Of a stretch of DNA of 64,000 nucleotides, positions 18,133 through 26,292 are shown in pieces; the first letter of the stretch is position 1, and each line of letters starts with the position of its first letter. The notes beneath the pieces are model-generated. The model did not search any database. It was not told where the DNA came from and saw only the letters and a list, made by a program, of their open reading frames with translations. The translations under genes were made by a program, and so were the position numbers. Origin of the DNA: Pseudomonadota bacterium (lineage in GTDB: Bacteria; Pseudomonadota; Alphaproteobacteria; Sphingomonadales; Sphingomonadaceae); the NCBI GenBank assembly GCA_023391375.1, contig JAEWBB010000012.1, forward strand, positions 62,001 through 126,000, given 5' to 3'.

Positions 18133-19404
18133 ATGGACTGGGGCCGAAAGCTCGGAATGGCGATCCCGGCGGCGATAGCTGCCGCCTTTGGCGCGTGTGC
18201 AACGCCCGCCAACGCGCAGGACGTCAATCTTTTCGGCCCGGACGCCTGGTCATTGTCCGCCGATGCGCGCCTGGTCGTGGCCGACGGTGAGCGAAGCTGG
18301 ACGGCCAACGGTTACGGCAAGCTCCGCTTCGGAGACGAAGTTGGTCCGCGACTTGGTACGATCGACGCCGTCTGGCAACCCCGGTTCGGCTGGGCACTCT
18401 CGGCGACGGTGACCGGCACCGTTCAACAAGAGGACGACGAACTCCATGCCGGGATCAGCGAAGCCTTTCTTTCGCTGAAGAGCCAACCGGGCAACGGTGT
18501 CCGCGTCAGCGGTCGCGCCGGCCTGATGTGGGTTCCTTCAAGCCTCGAACATGAAGGCGCCGATTGGCACGTCGCCGACACCATCACGCCAAGCGCGATC
18601 AACAGCTGGATCGGCGAAGAGGTGCGGCCACTCGCGGTCGAGGCGAAGGCGCTCATCCCCGCCGGCGACCACCGTTTGGAAGCGACGGGCGCCATCATAG
18701 CCGCGAACGACACCGCCGGGACGCTTCTCACATTCCGCGGCTGGGCGCTCCACGACCTCAAGCTGCTTGACGGCCGACGCTGGCCGCTGCCCTCGCTGTC
18801 GCCCGAGTTCGAACCCTACCAGCCGCACTATACCCATCCGCTGCTCGACGCCCTGCCGGGGTTCGCCAAGCGTCCCGGCTATTACGCCAAATTCGCCTGG
18901 GCGCCGCCCGCTCCTGTCCGACTGGAGCTGTTCCGTTACGAAAATCGCGGCGACCCTGAAGCCGCCAACGAGGACCGCGAATGGGCCTGGCGCACGCGGT
19001 TCAACCAAATCGGCATCGTCGTCCAGCCGCACGAAACGCTGACGATCAAAGGTCAGGCCCTGTCCGGCACCACCGAGATGGGGCTCGAGGAGGCCGGACG
19101 ATACTGGATCGACGCGCGTTTCCGTTCAGCTTTTGCCCTCGTAACATGGAAGTCGGGACGCCAAGGCCTCTCCGTTCGCGCTGAGGCATTCGGTGTGCAG
19201 CAACGCGGATCGCTGGTCGACGATGACGATGGCGAGCGCGGGTGGGCGGCGACGCTCGCCGGACATCGCATGCTGAACGACCATCTTTCGTTGTGGGCCG
19301 AGGGACTCCATGTCGCCAGTCGGCGCGATGGACGCCGCCGCGACGACCTCGATTGGCATCAGATCCAGAACCAGTTGCAACTGGTCCTACGCGCTCATTG
19401 GTAA
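18133..19404 (+). CDS. Predicted outer-membrane beta-barrel protein of unknown family
   Basis: 423 residues. A signal peptide with hydrophobic core at about 9-20 is cut near ATPANAQ|D. The mature part has the alternating polar/apolar strands, Tyr/Trp girdle residues and terminal aromatic residue (ends RAHW) of an outer-membrane barrel. I do not recognise the family. It is the first gene of a three-gene plus-strand unit: 48 bases later a periplasmic cupredoxin begins, and then a GGDEF-EAL enzyme. Outer-membrane, periplasmic and inner-membrane parts in one operon suggest an envelope-spanning sensory or uptake unit. ATG at 18157 is an alternative start. No strong ribosome-binding site was seen. 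Confidence 0.75.
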   Translation: MDWGRKLGMAIPAAIAAAFGACATPANAQDVNLFGPDAWSLSADARLVVADGERSWTANGYGKLRFGDEVGPRLGTIDAVWQPRFGWALSATVTGTVQQEDDELHAGISEAFLSLKSQPGNGVRVSGRAGLMWVPSSLEHEGADWHVADTITPSAINSWIGEEVRPLAVEAKALIPAGDHRLEATGAIIAANDTAGTLLTFRGWALHDLKLLDGRRWPLPSLSPEFEPYQPHYTHPLLDALPGFAKRPGYYAKFAWAPPAPVRLELFRYENRGDPEAANEDREWAWRTRFNQIGIVVQPHETLTIKGQALSGTTEMGLEEAGRYWIDARFRSAFALVTWKSGRQGLSVRAEAFGVQQRGSLVDDDDGERGWAATLAGHRMLNDHLSLWAEGLHVASRRDGRRRDDLDWHQIQNQLQLVLRAHW

Positions 19405-19452
19405 CCATATTGATGCGCCGCGAATTTACTGTTCCCGGTTAATGACGGCGCC

Positions 19453-20061
19453 ATGTTCAAGCGCCTCGCCTTCGCTCTCATGCTCCTATCTGCGGCGCCC
19501 GCTTTCGCGGGTCCGTTGTCGGTGCGCGTCACAGACCCGAGCGGGAAGCCGGTGGCGAACGCCGTCGTCAGCCTACCGTCAGCGCGTCCTTCGGGAAGCG
19601 GCCGTTTCGTGGTGTCGCAGAAAGACCTCGCATTCCACCCATTCGTGCTGGTGGTGCCGGTCGGCGCCATCGTCAGCTTTCCCAACCTCGATGACACGCG
19701 ACATCACGTCTACAGCTTCTCCAAAGCCAAGAAATTCGAGCTCAAGCTGTTCGCCAAGGAGCAGAGCCGCACGGTCAAGTTCGACGCGCCGGGCATCGTC
19801 GCACTGGGCTGCAATATCCACGACCAGATGAGCGCCTTCATCTTCGTCACCGACCGGGTAGTCACCGCGGTCACCGATCGGAATGGTGTCACTCGCCTCA
19901 ATGCGCCAAGCGGTGTCGCAGCCAGCCGCCTGACGGTCTGGCACCCTTATCTCCGCTCGCCGGGCAATTTGATGGACGTCAGCGTCTTCCCCGGCGAAAG
20001 CAACAAGGCGGTGCAGGTCCGCCTGCGGCCGCCGCCGATGCACGGCATGAGCGGCTACTGA
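19453..20061 (+). CDS. Periplasmic cupredoxin-like protein (methylamine utilization protein-like)
   Basis: 202 residues with a signal peptide cut after about residue 19 (APAFA|G). An Ig/carboxypeptidase-regulatory-like strand region (SVRVTDPSGKPVANAVVSL) leads into a blue-copper fold. Type 1 copper ligands are visible: His84 or His85 (in DDTRHHVYSF), then Cys120, His123 and Met126 in GCNIHDQM. A second small domain (about 135-195) resembles a CarboxypepD-reg repeat. It should bind copper or act as an electron carrier or metal sensor in the periplasm. Its TGA overlaps the ATG of the GGDEF-EAL gene (TGATG), so the two are translationally coupled. Confidence 0.82.
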   Translation: MFKRLAFALMLLSAAPAFAGPLSVRVTDPSGKPVANAVVSLPSARPSGSGRFVVSQKDLAFHPFVLVVPVGAIVSFPNLDDTRHHVYSFSKAKKFELKLFAKEQSRTVKFDAPGIVALGCNIHDQMSAFIFVTDRVVTAVTDRNGVTRLNAPSGVAASRLTVWHPYLRSPGNLMDVSVFPGESNKAVQVRLRPPPMHGMSGY

Positions 20062-22352
20062 TGCGCTTCGCCTCGCTCAACACCCGGCTGACGATCCAGT
20101 TCGCCGCGCTGTTCGCGCTGGCCATGTTGGCCGTCATCGCCGGCCTGTCGAGCCTTATTACCACCTCGACCCACCGCCAGGTCGAGCGCGAGTTGGCCGC
20201 TTCGGGCCTCGTCTACGACCGGCTGTGGGAGCAGCGAACCGCCGAATTGCGCGATGCGGGAGCCCTCCTGGCCGGTGACTTCGGGTTCCGTGAAGCGGTT
20301 GCCACCGATGATGCAGCGACGATGGAGAGTGCGCTCGACAATCTGCGCCGTCGGGCCGGCGTGCAAAGCGCGTTCATTGTCGGCTTCGACGGGCGTGTCC
20401 ATGGCCTCCACGATCCGGCCGCAATCCGCGACGCGCAGGCGCTTTGGGACCCGCTCGATGCCGGCAACACCAACGGCGTCGCCCGCCTCGGGAACGACAC
20501 CCGCCAGCTGGTGGCCGCGCCGATCCTGTCGCCGGTTCTCACCGGCTGGCTGGTGCTCGGCGCCGACTTGGACCGCAGGCAACTGTCTGGTCTGGAGAAG
20601 CTGTCGGCCATTCCGCTCACCGCCGACGTCCTCGTCGCCAAGGGTAAGGGTTGGGCAAGCGTCAGCGGGCGCCCGCTCAGTACGACGCTCGCCGCCGGCA
20701 CGTCGCAGGCGTTCGACCTCGACGGCACGGCCTTCGCCCTGACCAAACCGCTGCCGTCGTTCGGCGAGACCCGTGCCGTTCTGCTACTTGCCTATCCCAA
20801 GGCGCTGGCGATGGCCCAGCAGCGCCAATTGCTTACCGCGCTTGCCCTGTTCACCTTGGTCGGACTGGTACTGGTGTGGTTCGCCACGTGGCGCGCCTCG
20901 GGCCGGATCACGCGCCCGCTGGTCCGGCTCGACGAGGCCGCCCGCCGCGTTGCCGGCGGCGAGCATGTCGAAGTCCCGGTCGAAGGCAGCGATGAGCTGG
21001 CGCGTCTGGGATTGAGCTTTAACCGGATGGTCGGCGAGATCGAGGAGCGCGAGCGACGAATCACGCACCTCGCCTTTAACGACACGCTCACCGGCCTCCC
21101 CAACCGCGCGCTGTTCCAGCAGCATCTCGACCTGCGCCTGCGCAACGGACTGCGCCAAGGCGAGGCACTGGCCCTTCACTGCCTCGATCTCGACCACTTC
21201 AAGACCACTAACGATACGCTCGGCCATCCGGCCGGCGACGCGCTGCTCAAGGAAGTCGCCACCCGGCTTGAAGTCGCGGCGCAGGGCCATTTCGTCGCTC
21301 GTCTCGGCGGCGACGAATTCGTGGTCATCCAATCGGTCAGCGGCGACCGGTCCGCGATTGATCGCCTCGCACGATCTATCCACGAAGCGGTCGCCACCCC
21401 TCTCCTGCTTGAGGGCCAGAACCAGCTCCCCTCGACCAGCATCGGCATCGCGGTCGCGCCGGACGACGGGACGGAATCGGGCGTCTTGCTGAAGAATGCC
21501 GACCTCGCGCTCTACCGCGCCAAGGAGGCCGGCCGCGGCACCCACATCTTCTTCGAAGAAGAGTTGAACGACCGCGCACAAAAACGCCGCCGCCTCGAAA
21601 GCGACCTGCGAGTCGCGATCGACCAAGGCCAGTTCGAACTGTTCTACCAGCCGCTGTTTGACATGCGCTCGGGCCGGATCGCGTCATTCGAGGCCCTGAT
21701 CCGCTGGAACCATCCGACACGCGGCCTGGTCTCGCCGATCGACTTCATACCGGTCGCCGAGGAAACCGGGCTGATCGTGCCGATCGGCTCCTGGGCGCTG
21801 CGCGAAGCCTGCCGGGAGGCGGCGCGCTGGCCCGGCGATGTCCGCATTGCGGTCAATGTTTCGTCGGTCCAGTTCCATCGCGAAGGGTTGGCCGAAACCC
21901 TGTTCCAGGCGCTGGCGCAGAGCAGGCTCGACCCGGCGCGGCTCGAGATCGAGATTACCGAGAGCATTTTCCTCGAAGGCAGCGAGGCGACGCTGACCAC
22001 ACTCCACCGCGTGCGCCAGCTCGGGGTGAAGATTGCGCTCGACGACTTCGGCACCGGCTATTCCTCGCTCAGCTATTTGCAAAGCTTCCCGTTCGACAAG
22101 ATCAAGATCGACCAGAGCTTCATCCGCAACCTGCTGACCCGTCCCGGCGCGTCGGCCGTCGTGCGGGCGATCACCGACCTGGCGCAGGCGCTGGGCATGG
22201 AAACGACCGCTGAAGGCGTCGAGGACAGCGCGCAGCTCGACGAGTTGCGGCAGCACGGCTGCTCGACGGTTCAGGGCTATCTGTTCGCCAAGCCGATGCC
22301 GGCCGGCGAGATCGGAGCGCTATTGGCGGCGGGCGCCCGCGCCGTCGCCTAA
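20061..22352 (+). CDS. Membrane-bound GGDEF-EAL c-di-GMP enzyme with periplasmic sensor
   Basis: 763 residues: TM1 about 10-33, a periplasmic sensor of about 220 residues (34-255), TM2 about 257-277, HAMP 278-330, GGDEF 335-500 and EAL 505-755. The diguanylate cyclase site is intact (LGGDEF, 415-420). The phosphodiesterase side is also intact: EAL 544-546, EITES near 631-635, DDFGTGYSSLSYL near 661-673. Both activities are therefore possible, tuned by the periplasmic signal. Coupling to the cupredoxin gene suggests that the sensor reads the copper or redox state of that protein (inference). The last codons overlap the convergent pit gene by 4 bases. Confidence 0.95.
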   Translation: MRFASLNTRLTIQFAALFALAMLAVIAGLSSLITTSTHRQVERELAASGLVYDRLWEQRTAELRDAGALLAGDFGFREAVATDDAATMESALDNLRRRAGVQSAFIVGFDGRVHGLHDPAAIRDAQALWDPLDAGNTNGVARLGNDTRQLVAAPILSPVLTGWLVLGADLDRRQLSGLEKLSAIPLTADVLVAKGKGWASVSGRPLSTTLAAGTSQAFDLDGTAFALTKPLPSFGETRAVLLLAYPKALAMAQQRQLLTALALFTLVGLVLVWFATWRASGRITRPLVRLDEAARRVAGGEHVEVPVEGSDELARLGLSFNRMVGEIEERERRITHLAFNDTLTGLPNRALFQQHLDLRLRNGLRQGEALALHCLDLDHFKTTNDTLGHPAGDALLKEVATRLEVAAQGHFVARLGGDEFVVIQSVSGDRSAIDRLARSIHEAVATPLLLEGQNQLPSTSIGIAVAPDDGTESGVLLKNADLALYRAKEAGRGTHIFFEEELNDRAQKRRRLESDLRVAIDQGQFELFYQPLFDMRSGRIASFEALIRWNHPTRGLVSPIDFIPVAEETGLIVPIGSWALREACREAARWPGDVRIAVNVSSVQFHREGLAETLFQALAQSRLDPARLEIEITESIFLEGSEATLTTLHRVRQLGVKIALDDFGTGYSSLSYLQSFPFDKIKIDQSFIRNLLTRPGASAVVRAITDLAQALGMETTAEGVEDSAQLDELRQHGCSTVQGYLFAKPMPAGEIGALLAAGARAVA

Positions 22353-23362
22353 AACAGCGAGATCACCCAGAAGCAGCCTGCGGCGACCAGCGCCGACGCG
22401 GGGATCGTGATCAGCCAGGCCATCACCACGTTGCGCGCGACGCCCCAGCGGACCGCCGATGCACGCCGTGCCACGCCGGCGCCGATCACCGCGCCCGTGA
22501 TCGTGTGGGTTGTGGACACCGGAATACCCGCGAGCGAGGCACCAAACAGCATGATCGACCCGCCGGTAGACGCCGCGAAGCCCTGGTGCTGGCTGAGCTT
22601 GGTGATGCGGCTGCCCATCGTCTCGATGATCCGCCAGCCGCCGGTCATCGTGCCGAGGCCGATGGCAATGTAACAGGCGATCGACACCCAGTGGGGCACA
22701 TGGAATTCGCCGGTCAGGTAGCCGGTCGAATATAGCAGGACGGTGATGATCCCCATGGTCTTCTGGGCGTCGTTGAGGCCGTGGCCGAGGGAATAGCCAG
22801 CCGCGGAAACGAGGTGCAGCGCCCGGAATGACCGCTCCGCTCCCCGCACCGACGCCTTCGTCGCAAGCCAGCTGGAGACGAGCATCACCAGCATCGCCAC
22901 CGTCATGCCGATCAGCGGCGCCAGCGGGATGAAGAGAAGCGTCTTGGTGACACCGTTCCACTGGATGGTCCCCATGCCCGCCGCTGCCACGCCGGCACCG
23001 ACAATCCCGCCGACCAGCGCGTGGCTGGATGAGGACGGAATGCCCTTCACCCACGTCACAATGTTCCAGAACATCGCGCCGACGAGTGCGGCGGCCACTA
23101 CGGAGGGCGTGACGAGATCCTTGTCGATCAGTCCTTTGCCGATCGTGTCCGCCACCTTGTGGAGCGCCGGGTAGTAGAGCGTGAGGAAGTAGGCGGCGAA
23201 ATTGAAGAATGCCGCGAACAGCACCGCCTGGACTGGCGCGAGCAGCTTCGTCGCCACGACCGTCGCAATCGAGTTTGCCGCGTCGTGCAGGCCGTTCAGG
23301 AAGTCGAAGGCCAGCGCCAGGATGACCAGCGCGACCAGAAGCGGGAAAGCCAGCTCATGCAT
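22349..23362 (-). CDS. pit: Inorganic phosphate transporter, Pit family
   Basis: A 337-residue inner-membrane protein with about 10 helices. Two PHO-4 half repeats carry the family signatures: FDFLNGLHDAANSIATVVAT at the start and YSLGHGLNDAQKTMGI in the middle, plus GAVIGAGVARR near the end. It imports metal-phosphate with protons at low affinity. Length is normal for the short Pit class. It is 14 bases downstream of a DUF47 (PhoU-like) gene, the standard DUF47-Pit pairing in bacteria. Confidence 0.95.
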   Translation of the reverse strand: MHELAFPLLVALVILALAFDFLNGLHDAANSIATVVATKLLAPVQAVLFAAFFNFAAYFLTLYYPALHKVADTIGKGLIDKDLVTPSVVAAALVGAMFWNIVTWVKGIPSSSSHALVGGIVGAGVAAAGMGTIQWNGVTKTLLFIPLAPLIGMTVAMLVMLVSSWLATKASVRGAERSFRALHLVSAAGYSLGHGLNDAQKTMGIITVLLYSTGYLTGEFHVPHWVSIACYIAIGLGTMTGGWRIIETMGSRITKLSQHQGFAASTGGSIMLFGASLAGIPVSTTHTITGAVIGAGVARRASAVRWGVARNVVMAWLITIPASALVAAGCFWVISLF

Positions 23363-23376
23363 GGCGGACGCGCGTC

Positions 23377-24483
23377 CTAGCTATGGTCGATGACGATGCC
23401 GTCGATGACGTTGGCTACGTCCTCGAAGGCGTCGGTGATGCGCTCGAGATGCTTGTAGATCTCGCGCTGGACGACGAACTGGATGGCATCGCCGTTCTTG
23501 TGGGCTTGGAACGCCTGCTTGAGGCCCGCGGCGTGGACTTCGTCGGCATGTCCCTCGATCCGCACGAGCCGCTCGGTCAATTCGTGCAGCCGGGTGCCGT
23601 TGCGTCCTACGTCGCGCAAAAGCGGCATGGCTTCGGCAACCAGGCGTCCCGCGTCGACGATCACGCCCGCCATGTCCTTCATCTCGGCCGAGAATTCGGT
23701 GATTTCATAAAGCTCTACCGCGCTCGCGGCGGCCTGCATTTCGTCGAGTGCATCGTCCATTGCACCGATCAGCGCGGTGATGGCACTGCGGTCGAACGGC
23801 GTCAGGAAGGTCTCGCGGACCGTACGCAGCGTTTCGCGAATGATTTCGTCCGCGTCATGCTCGCGCTCGTGGATCTCGCGGATGTGCTCGGCAGTCTTGC
23901 CGCCGCCCTGGAACAGCCGACCCGTCGCGTCCGCTGCCCCGACAAGCGCGACGGCGTGCGCTTCGAACAGTTCGAAAAAGCCGCCCGTCTTGGGCAGCAG
24001 GCGTTGGAACCAGGCGAACATTGGACCTACTTTCGATTTTTCGGCAACCACGCTCAGCACGCCGGTGCGTTGCGCGGCCTTGTTGAATTCGGACGCACCG
24101 AACGAGCGGATGAGCGCCTGCAAGTCGGGCTCCTCGACGGCGTTGGCAGCTTCGGCAAGGCTGAACCAGCGCCGATCCCGCTCGCCCTTCTCCTTCCAGT
24201 CGTCATGCTCGACGGACACGCGCAGCGGATAGACCGCCACGTCCGCCATCAGCGACGCGCCGCTGCCTCGCCGCTTGCGATATCGAAAGCTGCCCAGCGG
24301 CACCGGACTGACCGTGCCGGACACGCCCGCTTCCTCCATCGCCTCGATCGCGGCCGCCACATGCGGCGCGTCGGACGAGGAGAAATTGCCCTTCGGTATC
24401 ACCCAACGGCGGCTGGCGCGGCTGGTGACCAGCAGCACCTTCACCGGAGAATCGAGCGACACACCTTCGTTGCGGTACGGCAA
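23377..24483 (-). CDS. Nudix hydrolase-DUF47 (PhoU-like) fusion
   Basis: One open frame joins two normally separate proteins. Residues about 1-130 are a Nudix domain of the diphosphoinositol-polyphosphate type (RRWVIPKGN, then AAAIEAMEEAGVSG; the usual Arg of the REUXEE core is Ile). Residues 155-368 are a complete 214-residue DUF47/TIGR00153 protein opening MFAWFQRLLPKTGGFFELFEAH. The only usual start codon is TTG at 24483, but the RQIAALPYR-type Nudix N-terminus extends upstream; AAGGGA sits nine bases before an in-frame ATC at 24501. An internal ATG at 24021 with a weak GTAGG could start DUF47 alone. It probably regulates the adjacent Pit transporter. A frameshift that removed a stop is an alternative. 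Confidence 0.82.
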   Translation of the reverse strand: MPYRNEGVSLDSPVKVLLVTSRASRRWVIPKGNFSSSDAPHVAAAIEAMEEAGVSGTVSPVPLGSFRYRKRRGSGASLMADVAVYPLRVSVEHDDWKEKGERDRRWFSLAEAANAVEEPDLQALIRSFGASEFNKAAQRTGVLSVVAEKSKVGPMFAWFQRLLPKTGGFFELFEAHAVALVGAADATGRLFQGGGKTAEHIREIHEREHDADEIIRETLRTVRETFLTPFDRSAITALIGAMDDALDEMQAAASAVELYEITEFSAEMKDMAGVIVDAGRLVAEAMPLLRDVGRNGTRLHELTERLVRIEGHADEVHAAGLKQAFQAHKNGDAIQFVVQREIYKHLERITDAFEDVANVIDGIVIDHS

Positions 24484-24530
24484 GGCGGCGATTTGGCGGA
24501 TGGCGCGGCTTCCCTTGTCATGGCGGTGTC

Positions 24531-24563
24531 AAAAAGCCCCGCCGCGAAAACTCGCGACGGGGC
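24531..24563 (-). terminator. Rho-independent terminator after clpP
   Basis: On the minus strand GCCCCGTCGCGA and TCGCGGCGGGGC (one mismatch) close on a TTTT-containing loop and are followed by TTTTT. It separates clpP from the Nudix-DUF47-pit genes. Confidence 0.85.
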
Positions 24564-24606
24564 CTAGAGCGGGTCGCGAAAAGCCGCAACCTAAATGACA
24601 ATCGGG

Positions 24607-25260
24607 TTACGCCGGCGTGACATCGCCCGCGCCGGTGCCGGCGTCGTCACCAAGGTCCGGACGCTTGTCGAACACTTCGTCGATCAGGCCCCAGGCCTTC
24701 GCCTCGTCGGCCTCGAGGAACTTGTCGCGGTCCATCGCCTTCTCGACTTCCTCGATCGGCTGGCCGGTGTACTTCGCATAGAGAGCATTGAGGCGGGTTC
24801 GCATGCGCAGGATCTCTCGGGCCTGGATCTCGATATCCGAGGCCATGCCCTGGGCGCCGCCCGACGGCTGGTGGATCATGATCCGGCTGTTGGTCAGCGC
24901 GACGCGCATGCCCGGCTCACCCGCGGCGAGTAGAAAACTGCCCATCGATGCGGCCTGGCCGACGCAGACCGTGCCGACCTTGGGCCGGATGTACTGCATG
25001 GTGTCGTGGATCGCGAGGCCGGCCGTCACCACGCCGCCCGGCGAGTTGATGTACATGAAGATGTCCTTCTTCGGGTTCTCGGACTCGAGGAAGAGCAGCT
25101 GGGCGGTGATGAGCGAGGCCATATGGTCCTCGATTGGGCCGGTGATGAAGATGATCCGCTCGCGCAGCAGGCGCGAATAGATGTCGAACGACCGCTCGCC
25201 CCGGTTCGACTGCTCGATGACGATGGGAACGAGGGCGGAGGCGATGTCCTGATGATCCAT
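24607..25260 (-). CDS. clpP: ClpP protease subunit
   Basis: 217 residues. The catalytic triad is Ser105 (GQAASMGS), His130 (MIHQPSGG) and Asp179 (MDRDKF), offset by eight from E. coli as expected. It forms the tetradecameric chamber that works with ClpX and ClpA. An acidic C-terminal tail (DLGDDAGTGAGDV) is slightly longer than in E. coli. Upstream lies a heat-shock-type promoter that overlaps the end of the glycosyltransferase gene; a terminator follows. clpX does not follow directly. Confidence 0.97.
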   Translation of the reverse strand: MDHQDIASALVPIVIEQSNRGERSFDIYSRLLRERIIFITGPIEDHMASLITAQLLFLESENPKKDIFMYINSPGGVVTAGLAIHDTMQYIRPKVGTVCVGQAASMGSFLLAAGEPGMRVALTNSRIMIHQPSGGAQGMASDIEIQAREILRMRTRLNALYAKYTGQPIEEVEKAMDRDKFLEADEAKAWGLIDEVFDKRPDLGDDAGTGAGDVTPA

Positions 25261-25295
25261 GGGAAACGAGAATCCTTTTGCGTTGTCGGCGCCCT

Positions 25296-25324
25296 ACATC
25301 GGGCGGCAGCGCGAAAGGTTCAAG
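25296..25324 (-). promoter_or_regulatory. Sigma-32 (RpoH)-type promoter for clpP
   Basis: On the minus strand CTTGAAC (25324-25318), 14 bases, then CCCGATGT (25303-25296), about 36 bases before the clpP ATG. It is close to the heat-shock consensus CTTGAAA-N12-15-CCCCATNT. It overlaps the stop codon of the upstream GT2 gene. Confidence 0.6.
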
Positions 25325-26258
25325 CCTGCGGTTGCGGCGCCGGGTGCGACAGGTAGGCCAGTCGCCGCATCTCGCGCCGCCCGCGGGTTACCGTGTCGAG
25401 GATCAGCCCGGCAAAGAAGCTTAGCACCGCAACGATGATCATTCCGGTCACAAGAATCGCAGTGGGCATTCGCGGCACCAAGCCGGTGTCGAGGTAAGTC
25501 AAAAGCAGCGGCACGGCGAGGACCAGCGCGACGAGCGCCAGCAGCGCCGCAATCGAACCGTAAAACAGGACCGGACGCTCGACGCGGTAGAGGGTGCCAA
25601 TCGTCTTCAGAATCCGCCAGCCATCGCGGTAGGTCGACAGCTTCGACGCCGAACCTTCGGGCCGCGCGCCGTAACGCGTCTCGATCTCTCCCACCGGCAT
25701 CTTGAGCTCGAGGGCGTGGACAGAGATTTCGGTCTCGATCTCGAACCCTGCCGATAGGACCGGGAAGCTTTTCACGAAGCGCCGGGAAAACACCCGGTAG
25801 CCCGAGAAAATGTCGGTGAAGCTGCGGCCGAACAACTTGGCAAGGAGGCCGGTGAAAAGCTTGTTGCCGAGCACATGGCCGCCGCGATAGGCCTCCGCCA
25901 CCTCGTGGACGCGCGTGCCGACGACCATGTCTAGCTGCTCGTCGAGCAGCATGCGCACCATCTCGGGCGCCGCCTTCGGATCGTAGGTCAGGTCGCCATC
26001 GGCCATGACGTACACGTCGGCCTCGATGTCGGCGAACATGCGTCGTACGACGTTGCCCTTGCCCTGGGTCTTTTCCGAACGGACGATGGCGCCTGCGTTC
26101 CTGGCGATCTCGACCGTCCGGTCGCGGCTGTTGTTGTCGTAGACATAGACAGCCGCGCCGGGCAGCGCCGAGCGGAAACCGGCAACCGTCTCGGCGATCG
26201 CCGCTTCCTCGTTGTAGCACGGCAGCACCACGGCGACGCGGGGATTGGAAATGGTCAT
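25320..26258 (-). CDS. GT2 family glycosyltransferase, polyprenol-phosphate sugar type
   Basis: 312 residues. The N-terminal GT-A domain opens VAVVLPCYNEEAAIAETV, with a DNNSRDRT stretch and a catalytic-site MADGDLTYDP (D-x-D-like). The C-terminus has two membrane helices (about 226-248 and 262-287). This layout is that of DPM1/GtrB-like enzymes, which load a sugar onto polyprenyl phosphate at the inner membrane. The sugar is unknown. It could supply a GT-C enzyme such as the one at the left edge (inference). It lies between tig and clpP on the same strand. Confidence 0.85.
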   Translation of the reverse strand: MTISNPRVAVVLPCYNEEAAIAETVAGFRSALPGAAVYVYDNNSRDRTVEIARNAGAIVRSEKTQGKGNVVRRMFADIEADVYVMADGDLTYDPKAAPEMVRMLLDEQLDMVVGTRVHEVAEAYRGGHVLGNKLFTGLLAKLFGRSFTDIFSGYRVFSRRFVKSFPVLSAGFEIETEISVHALELKMPVGEIETRYGARPEGSASKLSTYRDGWRILKTIGTLYRVERPVLFYGSIAALLALVALVLAVPLLLTYLDTGLVPRMPTAILVTGMIIVAVLSFFAGLILDTVTRGRREMRRLAYLSHPAPQPQA

Positions 26259-26292
26259 GCCGCCCCCTTAGCCGCCGTGGTTGAAGAACGCC

